From NCBI GenBank assembly GCA_001899315.1, contig MOYA01000003.1, forward strand, positions 396,369 through 460,368: a DNA stretch of 64,000 nucleotides. Direction: 5' to 3'. Every line of letters starts with the position of its first letter. The stretch's first letter is position 1. The stretch comes from Candidatus Obscuribacter phosphatis. Lineage in GTDB: Bacteria > Cyanobacteriota > Vampirovibrionia > Obscuribacterales > Obscuribacteraceae. The translations under genes and the position numbers were made by a program. Of the stretch, positions 17,294 through 26,198 are shown piece by piece. The notes under the pieces are model-generated. The model ran no database searches. It saw only the letters and a program-made list of their open reading frames with translations, and was not told where the DNA came from.

Positions 17294-18346
17294 TTATTGA
17301 AACTGGGCGCCCGGCGGAATTCCGTATAGTTTACGAATACTATTTTTGTCGCGAGCGGTAAGCAAGGCTGTGAAGGGCTCTCTAGCTGTGGGGAACATTA
17401 TATCGCGGGGATTATTGGAATGGTTCAAACCTAGGGCATGCCCCACCTCATGCAAGGTCGTGGCCTCGATTTCACGGGGATCTTGATCTGTACTAAAGAA
17501 AACCTCTACCTTGGCAAATTTGAGATTGTCTTCCAGCCCTTCATCGTCATCACGCATGGTTTCTCCGAGAATAGAACCAAAGCCACGCTCTCTGCGATAC
17601 TTGAGAAGCTTGCAGACAATGCGCGCTTCTTCTTGAGAGACTAGCTGGTAACGCAAAAAACCACCGGACGCTTGCCGCCATTGCTCAAAAGAATTGAGAA
17701 CGGCTTTCTTGAACTGCAAACTATATTCTTTAAATGCAGGGTCAACCAAAATGGCGATTTTGATAGGAAAATCTTTTCTATCGAAGTGCTGCAATTCTTC
17801 TTCTTCGGCAAAAAGATAGTCGGGGCTATTGACTGGACCTTGCGATTTATAAAGCTCGATTTTGCCAATTAGAGACCGCAGATAAGCAAACCCCTGGGCG
17901 CTGCCTTGCAAGGTCAGCCCTAGTGAAGCCTCTTTCTCGGCTTGCTCAAATTTACCCATGCAAAAATAATAGTAAGCCATACTGCCCCGCGGCTCCGCCA
18001 GCTTAGGTCGCAGTTGCACGCAACGCTCAAGATAATCAATCGCCTTTTGATAGCGACCCTGACGGCTCAGTAACTTGGCATAAAGGAAAAGAAGGTCGTA
18101 GTCGTCTCTATATCTGCTTTCGGTCTGAGCCTGCTCTAGTAAGTTGAGCGCCTTGACATAATCATGCTGCAGGTAAAGTTTTCGCACCTGCGCGATCAAG
18201 ACTTTTTTACTAGCTGAATCACTACTATTTTGAGCTTTATTATATTGAGTCTTGCTCTGGGCCTGCGCCTGCTGGCATGGCAAAAGCAAAATGATGACAG
18301 CCAATGCCGCAGCAAGATTTTTGGACAAAAGTTTTCGACCGCTCAT
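17294..18346 (-). CDS. secreted metzincin metalloprotease with TPR repeats
   Basis: A 350-residue exported protein. A signal peptide (LAAALAVIILLLPCQQAQAQ) is followed by TPR-like helices at about 50-165 (DYDLLFLYAKLLSRQGRY, KAIDYLERCVQLRPKLAEP, GSMAYYYFCMGKFEQAEK). The C-terminal half is a matrixin-like catalytic domain with the full zinc motif HEVGHALGLNH at 299-309 and a methionine turn DIMFP about nine residues later. Metzincins of this type cut extracellular or envelope proteins. Joining TPR repeats to a matrixin-like domain is unusual but plausible for substrate or partner docking. The ribosome site is weak. Confidence 0.9.
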   Translation of the reverse strand: MSGRKLLSKNLAAALAVIILLLPCQQAQAQSKTQYNKAQNSSDSASKKVLIAQVRKLYLQHDYVKALNLLEQAQTESRYRDDYDLLFLYAKLLSRQGRYQKAIDYLERCVQLRPKLAEPRGSMAYYYFCMGKFEQAEKEASLGLTLQGSAQGFAYLRSLIGKIELYKSQGPVNSPDYLFAEEEELQHFDRKDFPIKIAILVDPAFKEYSLQFKKAVLNSFEQWRQASGGFLRYQLVSQEEARIVCKLLKYRRERGFGSILGETMRDDDEGLEDNLKFAKVEVFFSTDQDPREIEATTLHEVGHALGLNHSNNPRDIMFPTAREPFTALLTARDKNSIRKLYGIPPGAQFQ

Positions 18347-18403
18347 ACCACAAGTATAGACTGGTATGAACGGTCGAATTGTATTTATGCAACTGCTGAC
18401 AGC

Positions 18404-20458
18404 TTAGGGCGTGAAAGCAGAAAGGTCATTGGGATCAGCTGCGGTTGGTCCTTTAGCTGGTTGAGCCTTTCTGGCTGCTTCTTTGGCTGCTGCTTCTCTA
18501 GCCGCCGCTTCTTTAGCTGCTGCTTCTTTAGCCGCCGCTTCTTTAGCTGCTGCTTCTTTAGCCGCTGCTTCTCGGGCTGCAGCTTCGGCCTGCTGCTGTT
18601 GTTGCTGTTGTAGCTGTTGGTCGGTGCCGGTCATCACCGGATTACCCGAGCCGTCTTTGACAACATTACCAGAGCCGTCTCTCAGAGGTTGAGCGCCACC
18701 GGCTTTGGCAGCCTCGGCTGCTTTGGCCGCTTCAGCCGCTTTAGCTGCTTCAGCTGCATCAGCAGGTTCGGCTTTACCTGCAGGAGCCGCGGCGTCGCCA
18801 CCACTGCGCTGCGGGTCAAATTGGTCAACGACATCGCGCTGTTGCTTGGCGGCAGCTTCAGCAGCGGCCTTTTCGGCAGCCTCTTTACGCTTAGCCACTT
18901 CAGCATCAAACTCAGCCAGCTTGGCTTTCACTTGCTCATCAGCCCAGCCTTCTGGTCTTACTCTGATGGGAGCCTGTCCTCTCATGAGCATCTTGTCGGT
19001 GTCCAGTCTGCCGGTCCAGCCATTGAGCTTAGCCAGTGCATCAGAGAACTTAACGACATTGGGCTCGCTAAAGTCTTGACCATTGGCTTTCAACTCGCGG
19101 CGAGCCAGTCTATCCCAGCCGTCGCCGGGCATGACATCGCGAAACTCACGCTTCTTATAGGCTTCAGCCAACTCTTTGGCATAGGCTTCGCGAGTTTTGG
19201 CGATGGCTGCGTCATCTGCATTGGCAGGCAATTCAGGCAGCTTAGGATCTTCGTACTTCTCGACCGGCCTGGGTGCAGGTGCATCGGCACGGCTCTCACG
19301 AGCCTGTCTTTGTCTTTCGACACGGCGTTGTGCCGCTTCTTCGCCTTCAACTTCTTGACCGGGTTGTCTCGGTCTGCGTCTTACTTCGGCCACACCTTCA
19401 GGCGCCCGCTCGTCTGGAGAAACGGCTCTGCCCCTTCTTACTTCGGCGACACCTTCAGGATTAGGCTGTCCTTGAACGACCCGACCATCCCTTCTTACTT
19501 CGGCGACACCGCTGGCATCACCCACAGCTTGCACATTGGTGGTGGCACGTCTTTCAGCTTCTTGTGCGGCCCTGCCACGAGGAGAAGCAGAAGCGTAGAG
19601 AGCATCGGGATTGGTGCCGAGAGACTTAGACAGTCGGCTTAGATCGACATTGTGGTTGTATTCGGGCTGACCATGCGAATCTCTGTTATTGCCTGGGCGT
19701 TCACCACGCATCAACTGCACCGCTGGGCTGTCCCAGTTGTTATAAAGCTCTTGGGCGGTCTGCACATCTTTCTGGCTGAATCCGTCGGTACCGGGTGCCA
19801 TCGTGCTGGCTTGACGCAGATAGGCGCCAACGGCATCTCTGTCGAATGAATCGTTGGGCTTGCCGCTGTCGAGAGAGACGAGACGGTTAAACAAACTCTT
19901 GGATGGATCACCGTTATTGCTGACCAGATTGTCGGTCAACCGTCTAACATCTTGGTTTGTCGCCACTTCGCGGTCGGCTTCGTACTGCTTGACCTGATTG
20001 GCATCTTTGCCTTTTTCGCGGCGTTCGATAGCCTCGTTAAGGTCGCCTTGAGCCAATCCACCTCTTTTGCCGAGAATGAAGCGGTTATTCTGCAAAGCCG
20101 AATAACGCTGCGAGACATCGTCAAGGAAGGCTGCTTCAAGCGGATTCTGGGCCTTATCTACCGAGACTTCGCCCCGGCCCAAACGACCATCTCTCTGCAA
20201 GCTATCAAGCCTGTCGAAATTTTGCTTGGTCCAGATTTCGGCAAAGTTCTGCAACTGCTTCTGGTCCATACCTTCGACCACCTTACTGGTGTACTTCTGA
20301 AGGTCTTCGGAGTTTTCACCGTATTTGCCCTCGGCCCTGGTGAACTCTCGCATGAGAGCATCATAGCCCTGCTGACCGCCAGCGCTGGCGCCCTGCAGAG
20401 TGGCATCGACACGTTTCTGCATTTCATCGTCTTTAGGGCTTGGTTTATCGTTAGCCAT
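18404..20458 (-). CDS. large low-complexity protein with LysM-like domain and EAAAK helices
   Basis: 684 residues without a clear signal peptide. The N-terminal 270 residues are helical and polar. GVAEVRR occurs three times near 315-365. A LysM-like segment at about 438-505 has VMPGDGWDRLARREL, LAKLNGWTGR and MLMRGQAPIRV. The C-terminus is low complexity: AAEAAKAAEAAKA, two DGSGN units, a run of eight Gln, then six near-perfect EAAAK/REAAAK units forming a rigid helix. The organisation suggests a cell-wall or scaffold protein. It starts at ATG 20458 with GGAG twelve bases upstream. The function is unknown. Confidence 0.8.
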   Translation of the reverse strand: MANDKPSPKDDEMQKRVDATLQGASAGGQQGYDALMREFTRAEGKYGENSEDLQKYTSKVVEGMDQKQLQNFAEIWTKQNFDRLDSLQRDGRLGRGEVSVDKAQNPLEAAFLDDVSQRYSALQNNRFILGKRGGLAQGDLNEAIERREKGKDANQVKQYEADREVATNQDVRRLTDNLVSNNGDPSKSLFNRLVSLDSGKPNDSFDRDAVGAYLRQASTMAPGTDGFSQKDVQTAQELYNNWDSPAVQLMRGERPGNNRDSHGQPEYNHNVDLSRLSKSLGTNPDALYASASPRGRAAQEAERRATTNVQAVGDASGVAEVRRDGRVVQGQPNPEGVAEVRRGRAVSPDERAPEGVAEVRRRPRQPGQEVEGEEAAQRRVERQRQARESRADAPAPRPVEKYEDPKLPELPANADDAAIAKTREAYAKELAEAYKKREFRDVMPGDGWDRLARRELKANGQDFSEPNVVKFSDALAKLNGWTGRLDTDKMLMRGQAPIRVRPEGWADEQVKAKLAEFDAEVAKRKEAAEKAAAEAAAKQQRDVVDQFDPQRSGGDAAAPAGKAEPADAAEAAKAAEAAKAAEAAKAGGAQPLRDGSGNVVKDGSGNPVMTGTDQQLQQQQQQQAEAAAREAAAKEAAAKEAAAKEAAAKEAAAREAAAKEAARKAQPAKGPTAADPNDLSAFTP
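18472..18620. repeat. 15-base coding repeat (EAAAK) plus polyglutamine run
   Basis: On minus this encodes consecutive AAKEA/AAREA units and eight consecutive glutamines. The 15-base period with alternating synonymous codons shows the repeat is held at protein level. Confidence 0.9.
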
Positions 20459-20737
20459 TTTTCAAGTAACTCCTTGATTATGCTTAAGAACTTGGGAGTG
20501 CTACTTGCGATATGCCCGGGCCGCTTCCATTTCATTCCAGTTAAATGACTGAAAAGGGTTGTCAATACCTAAATTCAGAAGAATAGAATCAGGATTGCCG
20601 GTATGTAATTTCTGCAAGGGGGATGGTTAGCATTCCTAAGCATGACATCCAAGTTGTCACATGTCATTGGGAAAATTACGTAGGAACCTGACCGAAAGAG
20701 ATTAAAATAGGGGAGCAGGCACTTCAGTAAGCGAGCA

Positions 20738-21367
20738 ATGGCTCAAGACAGCTCCAAAGGACAACCAATTTCACTCATCGACCTGGAAGAATTCAAACCT
20801 CAGACCGAAGAAGATTCCAGAGAAAGAGCCATTTTTTATGCGACGGCCATGGCGGTCCTCGCCGGCAACATATTGACCTCGTACATAAACTATTGCAAGT
20901 CGGCAGTGGTATTCAGCCCCAATGGGCAATTCAAGCCAGTTGAAACACCACCGATTTCAGAAGAATTGTTCAAACAAATAGCCAAAGAAGTACAGACAGT
21001 AAGTCTTTGGCTGGCTGTCTGCGAAAACAGCGACGATGAGGTCCCCGAATGGTTCAAAGAGTTTTCTTACTTCTCTCTGAGAGCCAGCGACGAACTCATA
21101 GAAGCACCTTTGGCCAAAGAGGTCTTTGAACTCTATCCTCTCGATTTAGGCATCATACCCACCATTCAGTCGCTTTCTATGAATGTCTGCCATAAACTCG
21201 CCCTAGGCGAAACTAGAGTTGATGCAGCTTTAGCTCTAGGAGACATTATTTTGGAAGCCGCCCGCCAACGCATCGAACTTCTGAAATTCTCCCTCAGTCA
21301 GTCGATGCTGGTCTTGGACACTTGGGTAGCCGAAGTAAAACCAGGCGCCTTTCAGCTTCAGTTTTAG
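20738..21367 (+). CDS. hypothetical soluble protein
   Basis: A 209-residue protein I do not recognise. It is acidic at the N-terminus (DLEEFKPQTEEDSRERA) and otherwise mixed helical, with FYATAMAVLAGNILTSYINY as the most hydrophobic part and no signal peptide. It begins at ATG 20738 with a weak GCGAG ribosome site. It converges on the CPBP protease gene and overlaps its stop by four bases. The AT-rich upstream gap (20459-20737) would hold its promoter and that of the divergent low-complexity gene. Confidence 0.75.
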   Translation: MAQDSSKGQPISLIDLEEFKPQTEEDSRERAIFYATAMAVLAGNILTSYINYCKSAVVFSPNGQFKPVETPPISEELFKQIAKEVQTVSLWLAVCENSDDEVPEWFKEFSYFSLRASDELIEAPLAKEVFELYPLDLGIIPTIQSLSMNVCHKLALGETRVDAALALGDIILEAARQRIELLKFSLSQSMLVLDTWVAEVKPGAFQLQF

Positions 21368-22401
21368 GGATTAAAAGCAAATAGAAAAGTCGTGCAAAGG
21401 TTATAGCCGGCATGACCGATTATCGTAGTGGTGGTATTGGTAAAGCGCCTGGCAATGCCCATACAGCAAGACCAGAGAGCCACCTGCACAATCAAGATTG
21501 GCGCCTGGGCAAATTGTCCATGCATGACCCCGTGCAAAAAGGCAGCCGGCAAAATTCCAATAACCGGCTGAAAAGCACCCCTTATCAGAGTTTCTTCGCC
21601 GATACCGGCACAAAGAGCGGTGGCGATGGCTAGCAAGGCGGCTGAGCCGAGATTTTCGGCATGGAAGGCACCGGCATTATAGGCTGATATCTGCCCGGCC
21701 ATGCCCTGCCCGGTGGAATGAGTAAAGAGAGACCAAAGCCAGTCGTAAAAGAAACTGAAGAAGATAAGACCGATACCGAGAGCCAGCTGTTTGAGGCTTG
21801 GTTTTTGCCAACCAAGGCGTTCCACAAAGGTCTGCTTGAATTTTCGCGAAACCAAAAGTCCGCAACCAAAAGCCGAAACAGTAATTAGACCCAAACCGTT
21901 GTATTCGAAGAGCTGCTGCAGAGTGATAGGCATCGGCAATGGAATACCGGGAATGGCAAAGCCTGATGCAGATAGATTGGCATTGGCAATATAAAAGCCA
22001 AAGCAAACGATGAAGCAAAAGAGCCCATTCATATGAGGAATGGAATCTTCCTGGTAAATCTTCTGGGCCACGAGCGATGCCCCCAGGGTCATCTTGTGAC
22101 GCAGAGGACCAGTGAGAGCGCGCAAAGAGACAAAGCCATCAAGCACAGTCAATATCTTCGACAAGATCAACCGGAAGGGTCTCAAGAGAATCAAGAAAAG
22201 CAGTATTGAAACCACTAGGTTGACCGTTCTGGTGTATTCGGTCTCTTGCGGGCTCGGCACCAGGTTATAGAGTACGTAAGCCCCTGCAAAGACAAATATG
22301 AAGCCGCGTATGACCCAAGCTAGCCAGGCTTTCTTGCGTGAGCCATGGGCAATCAAGCCCAAGACCGAGCAAACAAAGATAAAGAACATTTCTGGGGACA
22401 T
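21364..22401 (-). CDS. CPBP family intramembrane metalloprotease
   Basis: 345 residues with about eight hydrophobic segments. The CPBP/Abi (Rce1-like) motifs are present: EETLIRGAFQPVIG (the EExxxR motif), FLHGVMHGQF with the second histidine group, and GHAGYNLCTTFLFAF as the third motif. Proteins of this family cleave membrane substrates or prenylated peptides, or act in bacteriocin immunity and envelope maintenance; the substrate here is unknown. The N-terminal half adds extra transmembrane segments. CAAGAGGCTTCG precedes the ATG. It stands alone between a convergent gene and a divergent small gene. Confidence 0.87.
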   Translation of the reverse strand: MSPEMFFIFVCSVLGLIAHGSRKKAWLAWVIRGFIFVFAGAYVLYNLVPSPQETEYTRTVNLVVSILLFLILLRPFRLILSKILTVLDGFVSLRALTGPLRHKMTLGASLVAQKIYQEDSIPHMNGLFCFIVCFGFYIANANLSASGFAIPGIPLPMPITLQQLFEYNGLGLITVSAFGCGLLVSRKFKQTFVERLGWQKPSLKQLALGIGLIFFSFFYDWLWSLFTHSTGQGMAGQISAYNAGAFHAENLGSAALLAIATALCAGIGEETLIRGAFQPVIGILPAAFLHGVMHGQFAQAPILIVQVALWSCCMGIARRFTNTTTTIIGHAGYNLCTTFLFAFNP

Positions 22402-22540
22402 CGAAGCCTCTTGAAAACCTAAAGATTCAGGGTAAAAACCAGGTTTAATCTATTTTGACCATGCTAACATATTGTCAAGGTACAGATATCTGGGTATCTT
22501 CTATCATAGGGGTATTCCTATTTTTGACCCACCCTATTCT

Positions 22541-22586
22541 TTCGACTATTTGAGTAGAGGAAAAGTTCGGAACAAAAATAGTCGAA
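22541..22586 (+). promoter_or_regulatory. perfect 11-base inverted repeat in the leader of the small secreted protein
   Basis: TTCGACTATTT at 22541-22551 is exactly reverse-complementary to 22576-22586, with a 24-base loop. It lies 44 bases before the start codon and downstream of AT-rich DNA that could be a promoter, so it may be an RNA hairpin in the leader or a protein-binding dyad. Confidence 0.6.
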
Positions 22587-22629
22587 TGAGAGTCCCATTA
22601 GGTTACGTTCGGAGGTATACACAACGAAG

Positions 22630-22842
22630 ATGAAGAAAAGCCTATTAACTGCCGGTCTTGTACTAGGTGCTCTCGGCGCAGGGACAGCCAGCTTTGCTAG
22701 CGGCCCTCTTACCGTAGCTCCTACGCCAGTACCGACCAAAACCGTAATGGCCTCGGTGAACGTAAAGCCGATTCAAACCAATCTGCTCAAGAGCTATCGC
22801 TCGGTTAGAGCCTTCTGGTTGTCTCGCGCTCTCGTCCGCTAA
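22630..22842 (+). CDS. small secreted protein
   Basis: A 70-residue protein with a clear signal peptide (MKKSLLTAGLVLGALGAGTASFA) and a short mature part rich in Pro, Thr and Val that ends in a basic SRALVR. Not recognised. GGAGGT lies 13 bases before the ATG, longer than usual. It has its own structured leader and its own strong terminator, so it is a monocistronic unit, perhaps highly expressed. Confidence 0.75.
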   Translation: MKKSLLTAGLVLGALGAGTASFASGPLTVAPTPVPTKTVMASVNVKPIQTNLLKSYRSVRAFWLSRALVR

Positions 22843-22867
22843 GAGAAGCCAATCAGGTATAAAAGGA

Positions 22868-22896
22868 AAGAGCCGCCTAACAGCGGCTCTTTTTTG
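22868..22896 (+). terminator. intrinsic terminator after the small secreted protein
   Basis: AGAGCCGC (22869-22876) pairs with GCGGCTCT (22883-22890) around a six-base loop and is followed by six T. Confidence 0.93.
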
Positions 22897-22970
22897 ATGG
22901 CAAATTACTAGCCGGACAAGTCAGACCGAACAAACCTATATATAGAATAGATACACAAGAACGACCCTGG

Positions 22971-23306
22971 CTATTTGCCGATACGCAAAATGACTTCGTC
23001 GGGTCCGGCCAGATTGAGGCGCTCCCGAGCCAAACGCTCGATACCGCTTGCAGATCTATAAGAGCTCAGACCATCACGCAGTTCTTTATTGATTTCCTCT
23101 GCCTGCTTCTGCCCTTCTTTCAAGACCTGGGCTTGTTTGTGCAAAAACAACTGTCGCTCGAAAGAAAGAAAGATGGCTCGCCCGGCCTGAAAAATAGCCA
23201 AACCGGTGACCAATAAGACAATGATGTGCCTGACTGTTTTGCTTTTCACCGGCAGCTTTTTGCCGGAAACATTTAGATTACTTGCGTCCATCTGCAAATC
23301 AAACAC
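22971..23306 (-). CDS. FtsB/DivIC-like septum formation initiator protein
   Basis: A 111-residue single-pass membrane protein: short cytoplasmic part, one transmembrane segment (HIIVLLVTGLAIFQAGRAIF), a coiled coil (LHKQAQVLKEGQKQAEEINK) and the family C-terminus with IERLARERLNLAGPDEV. Proteins of this type join FtsL and FtsQ/DivIB in the divisome. The GTG at 23306 overlaps the upstream phosphohexomutase stop by eight bases and has AAAGG upstream; the ATG at 23291 is the alternative. It is probably co-transcribed with the mutase. Confidence 0.85.
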   Translation of the reverse strand: MFDLQMDASNLNVSGKKLPVKSKTVRHIIVLLVTGLAIFQAGRAIFLSFERQLFLHKQAQVLKEGQKQAEEINKELRDGLSSYRSASGIERLARERLNLAGPDEVILRIGK

Positions 23307-24750
23307 CTACTGCCTTTGCACCCTCTAAAATTTCGTCGATTTGCGCTTTGAAGTCAAGCATGAGCGCATCAATTAATTGTTCACTTGTACCCTCACCAGA
23401 TACACGAATGACAGGTTCAGTACCAGATGCCCTGATTAAAAGCCAATTATCATCGTCATAATAGAGCTTGAGACCATCCAGCTTACTGACTCTCAGTAAG
23501 GGCTTGCCGCCCAACTCTTTGATTGGATTTTCTTCTAGACGCTTGAGCAAGAGTTTCTGTGTGGCATCGGTGAGATGCAAGTCTCCTCTTCGTTGAAAAA
23601 AGGTGACCCCCGCCTCGTCCGCCAGATCTTGCCAAATCGCCTCTAGACTTTTCCCTTCCAAGGCCAGCATCTCAAGCACCAACAAATTGGCCAAGATACC
23701 GTCCTTTTCTGGAATGTGACCCTTGATAGAGACGCCGCCCGACTCTTCGCCGCCAATTAAGACATCATCGGTGCGCATCTTTTCGCCGATATATTTGAAG
23801 CCCACCGGAGTCTCGATCAGAGGCAGAGCAAAGAGCTTGGCCACATGGTCAAGCATATGACTGGTGGCCACGTTTCTGACCACGGCGCCTTGCAAACCAT
23901 GGCGCTTATGTAAGTGTCTGGTCAATAGACAAAGCAGTTGATTGGGGGTAAAGAACTTGCCACCGGCACCGACAACAGCAAAGCGGTCGGCGTCTCCATC
24001 GGTGGCTAGGCCCAAATCAAAATCGCCCTGGGCCATCACCGCCTTCAGTTCAGATAGATATTTTTCAGTCGGCTCGGGCATGCCGCCGCCAAACAAGGGG
24101 TCTCTATAGCCATGCAAGACAGTGAAATCAACACCCGCCCTTTGCAGCATCACATCTAGATAACCACGACTAGTGCTATAAAGGGCATCATAAGCCACTT
24201 TAAGACCAGCTTTCTTGATGGCGGCAAGATCAATCAGCTTTGATAGCGCCACCAAATATGGTTCATGGGCGCTAAAGCGATCTGCTTCCTGCCGGCTCAG
24301 CTTGACCACTTCTTTTCTGCGCTCAGGCGGCACATGCTTGAGATTGGCGACAATCTTTTCGGTGATGTCGTTGGTGGCAGGACCACCATAAGGGGGGATA
24401 TATTTGACGCCGCAATACTCAGGCGGATTGTGACTGGCAGTAAATTGAAGGGCACCGGCTGTGGGTTCAGCTTGGCCTGCCCAGGCAATGCAAGGGGTGG
24501 GAATATCGCGGTCGCTCACTTTCACTTTAAGCCCCATAGCCATAAGCACTTGAGCCGCTCTCAAGGCAAAACGATCTGCCATAAAGCGAGTGTCATAACC
24601 AATCAAAACCGGCTTTCTATCAAGCTCAGACACTTCTTGCTGCAAATAGAGACCGATGGCGTAAGCAACTCTTTCAACGTTTTCAAAAGTAAACTGATCG
24701 GCTATTACCGCTCTCCAGCCGTCAGTGCCAAACTTTATTGCCTCTGCCAT
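23299..24750 (-). CDS. phosphoglucomutase/phosphomannomutase family protein
   Basis: Interconverts hexose 1- and 6-phosphates for cell-envelope sugars and glycogen. All four alpha-D-phosphohexomutase motifs are present: TASHNPPEY with the catalytic serine, the metal loop DGDADRFAVV, the sugar-binding GGEESGG and the phosphate-binding RASGTEP. Length is 483 residues. The ATG at 24750 has GGGGAG four to five bases upstream and is preferred to an in-frame TTG at 24771. Substrate specificity (glucose, mannose or glucosamine phosphate) cannot be set from these motifs, although the layout resembles the cyanobacterial and archaeal-type PGM/PMM group. Confidence 0.93.
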   Translation of the reverse strand: MAEAIKFGTDGWRAVIADQFTFENVERVAYAIGLYLQQEVSELDRKPVLIGYDTRFMADRFALRAAQVLMAMGLKVKVSDRDIPTPCIAWAGQAEPTAGALQFTASHNPPEYCGVKYIPPYGGPATNDITEKIVANLKHVPPERRKEVVKLSRQEADRFSAHEPYLVALSKLIDLAAIKKAGLKVAYDALYSTSRGYLDVMLQRAGVDFTVLHGYRDPLFGGGMPEPTEKYLSELKAVMAQGDFDLGLATDGDADRFAVVGAGGKFFTPNQLLCLLTRHLHKRHGLQGAVVRNVATSHMLDHVAKLFALPLIETPVGFKYIGEKMRTDDVLIGGEESGGVSIKGHIPEKDGILANLLVLEMLALEGKSLEAIWQDLADEAGVTFFQRRGDLHLTDATQKLLLKRLEENPIKELGGKPLLRVSKLDGLKLYYDDDNWLLIRASGTEPVIRVSGEGTSEQLIDALMLDFKAQIDEILEGAKAVGV

Positions 24751-24796
24751 GAACTCCCCTTCAAGAAACAAACTAGACGCGACACCAGAAGTAAAT

Positions 24797-26119
24797 CTAG
24801 ACCGCTCCGAGGGCTAGATAATTGCCCATATACTCGCGCAAAGAAGCCCAAGCTGTGCCGGCCTGCTTTCTACCCCAATGCTTGTCGGTCACTTCCTTGG
24901 TGCCGGGCGGCATCACCCCCGATGGCTTCATCTGCTCTAAGTCGCGATCCGAACCAAACTCGACAACACTGCCGTCTCTGCCGTAAAAACGATAATGCCC
25001 ATGCCCGAGCTTACCCCGCCGCCCTTCTCCTGATTCGCTCTTCATTTCATCTAATTCGGGCTGACGGCTGACAGGGCTAAATCTAGTGGCCATGCGAAAA
25101 CCATCTGAACAAAAGATGGCGGTCATGGCATACCACTGGCCAAACTCATCAGCCAAAAGACGCTTTTCGATGTGCACCGAGCGCACCAAATCTAGACTCC
25201 AATATTGACCATCGGCTCGCCCAATCGAAACGCAGCCGAAAGGATCAACCTGCAGGGTCTCTCCCTGAGCCATAACCCGCCCAGAACCATCTCTGACAAT
25301 CACCCCGTGTTTATCGCGCTTTGCACTGGAATGCACGCGACCCTCATGATCTAGACGAAGGAAAGAAATCAAATGTCCAGCCGCGTCATAGCTGAACTCA
25401 ACCCGGTCACCGAACTTGGTATGAATTTCCTTCACCCGCCCCAGTGAGTCTTTCATGAGAGCCGCACCCGAATCAAAGGTCTCGCGCCGCTCACCGCGTT
25501 CCTTTGCATTGGTTACCTGCGAATTGCTTGCCTGAAAAGAGCCGCTCAAGCTCTTTCCACGCTGCGCCGGTGCTGCAGCCGGCTCAGATGCAAACCTTTC
25601 ACTGGCTCTCACCCAGTCAGGTGCGCGCTCACCCCATTCGAACTGCACCTTGGGTAGATAAGAGAAATCTTCGCTATCTATGTCATCATCATCGAAATCA
25701 TCTTCCGAATAGTCGATATCAGCCTCATAGAAATTATCTGGAGCCGGCTCATGAGGCTTAGGCAAGCGGCTTGCGGCACCAGAGGCGGAGCCTGCCTGCT
25801 TGCCCGGCTCTTTGTTGTCAGAGCCATTGCGTTGCCCTTTCAACCAGGCATCGAGCATCCGCTCCGCTCTAGAGCTGCTCACTGCATTGGCACTGACCAC
25901 AATACCGGCAGAGTTGAAGCGGTCTCCGTCTAGAAGAGCCTTTTCAGCAGCCGATGCATTGACCGACAAATAGTCTAAAAAACGTTTGCGAAAATCACTG
26001 AGGCTTTCCCCGGGCATCGGGAAATCGGCTTGAATAGCCGGCAAGAGACGACCGACGCGCCCCTGAGCCCTAAAGCTATGACGTCTTGCAGATGAAGCGC
26101 TGTGGTTTGTCTTGGGCAT
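24797..26119 (-). CDS. YD/RHS-repeat-like hypothetical protein
   Basis: About 440 residues. After a basic N-terminus comes an acidic low-complexity patch (DDFDDDDIDSED) near the middle, then a segment with YD-repeat flavour: GRVKEIHTKFGDRVEFSYD, GHLISFLRLDHEGRV and HGVIVRDGSGRVM. The C-terminal part continues as short beta-strand repeats (GHYRFYGRDGSVVEFG). It may be a small relative of RHS/wall-associated proteins, but no export signal is visible. The start is uncertain: ATG 26119 is chosen, with ATG 26161 and TTG 26233 also in frame; the last would overlap the upstream gene by 35 bases. Confidence 0.6.
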   Translation of the reverse strand: MPKTNHSASSARRHSFRAQGRVGRLLPAIQADFPMPGESLSDFRKRFLDYLSVNASAAEKALLDGDRFNSAGIVVSANAVSSSRAERMLDAWLKGQRNGSDNKEPGKQAGSASGAASRLPKPHEPAPDNFYEADIDYSEDDFDDDDIDSEDFSYLPKVQFEWGERAPDWVRASERFASEPAAAPAQRGKSLSGSFQASNSQVTNAKERGERRETFDSGAALMKDSLGRVKEIHTKFGDRVEFSYDAAGHLISFLRLDHEGRVHSSAKRDKHGVIVRDGSGRVMAQGETLQVDPFGCVSIGRADGQYWSLDLVRSVHIEKRLLADEFGQWYAMTAIFCSDGFRMATRFSPVSRQPELDEMKSESGEGRRGKLGHGHYRFYGRDGSVVEFGSDRDLEQMKPSGVMPPGTKEVTDKHWGRKQAGTAWASLREYMGNYLALGAV

Positions 26120-26198
26120 GGGGTTTAGCCCGGTACCTAGTGAGCGGCAGAGTACCTGCATAAATGCGGATAAATTGTACCACTCAAAAACCTGATGC

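Noticed and set aside
18472-18620. Regular repeat considered as a CRISPR-like array
   Set aside because: Units are 15 bases with no spacers and encode EAAAK in frame, so it is a protein repeat.
18617-19642. Long plus-strand frame of 341 codons, Phe/Ser/Arg-rich
   Set aside because: It is antisense to the low-complexity gene at 18404-20458 and owes its length to that gene's biased codons; the minus-strand gene has a start, ribosome site and recognisable segments.
20640-20670. TGACA/TGTCA dyad-like sequence upstream of the gene at 20738
   Set aside because: Imperfect and without a second copy or clear promoter, so not strong enough to list.
24265-25071. Plus-strand frame of 268 codons
   Set aside because: Spans two well-supported minus-strand genes and their gap, and lacks any recognisable feature.
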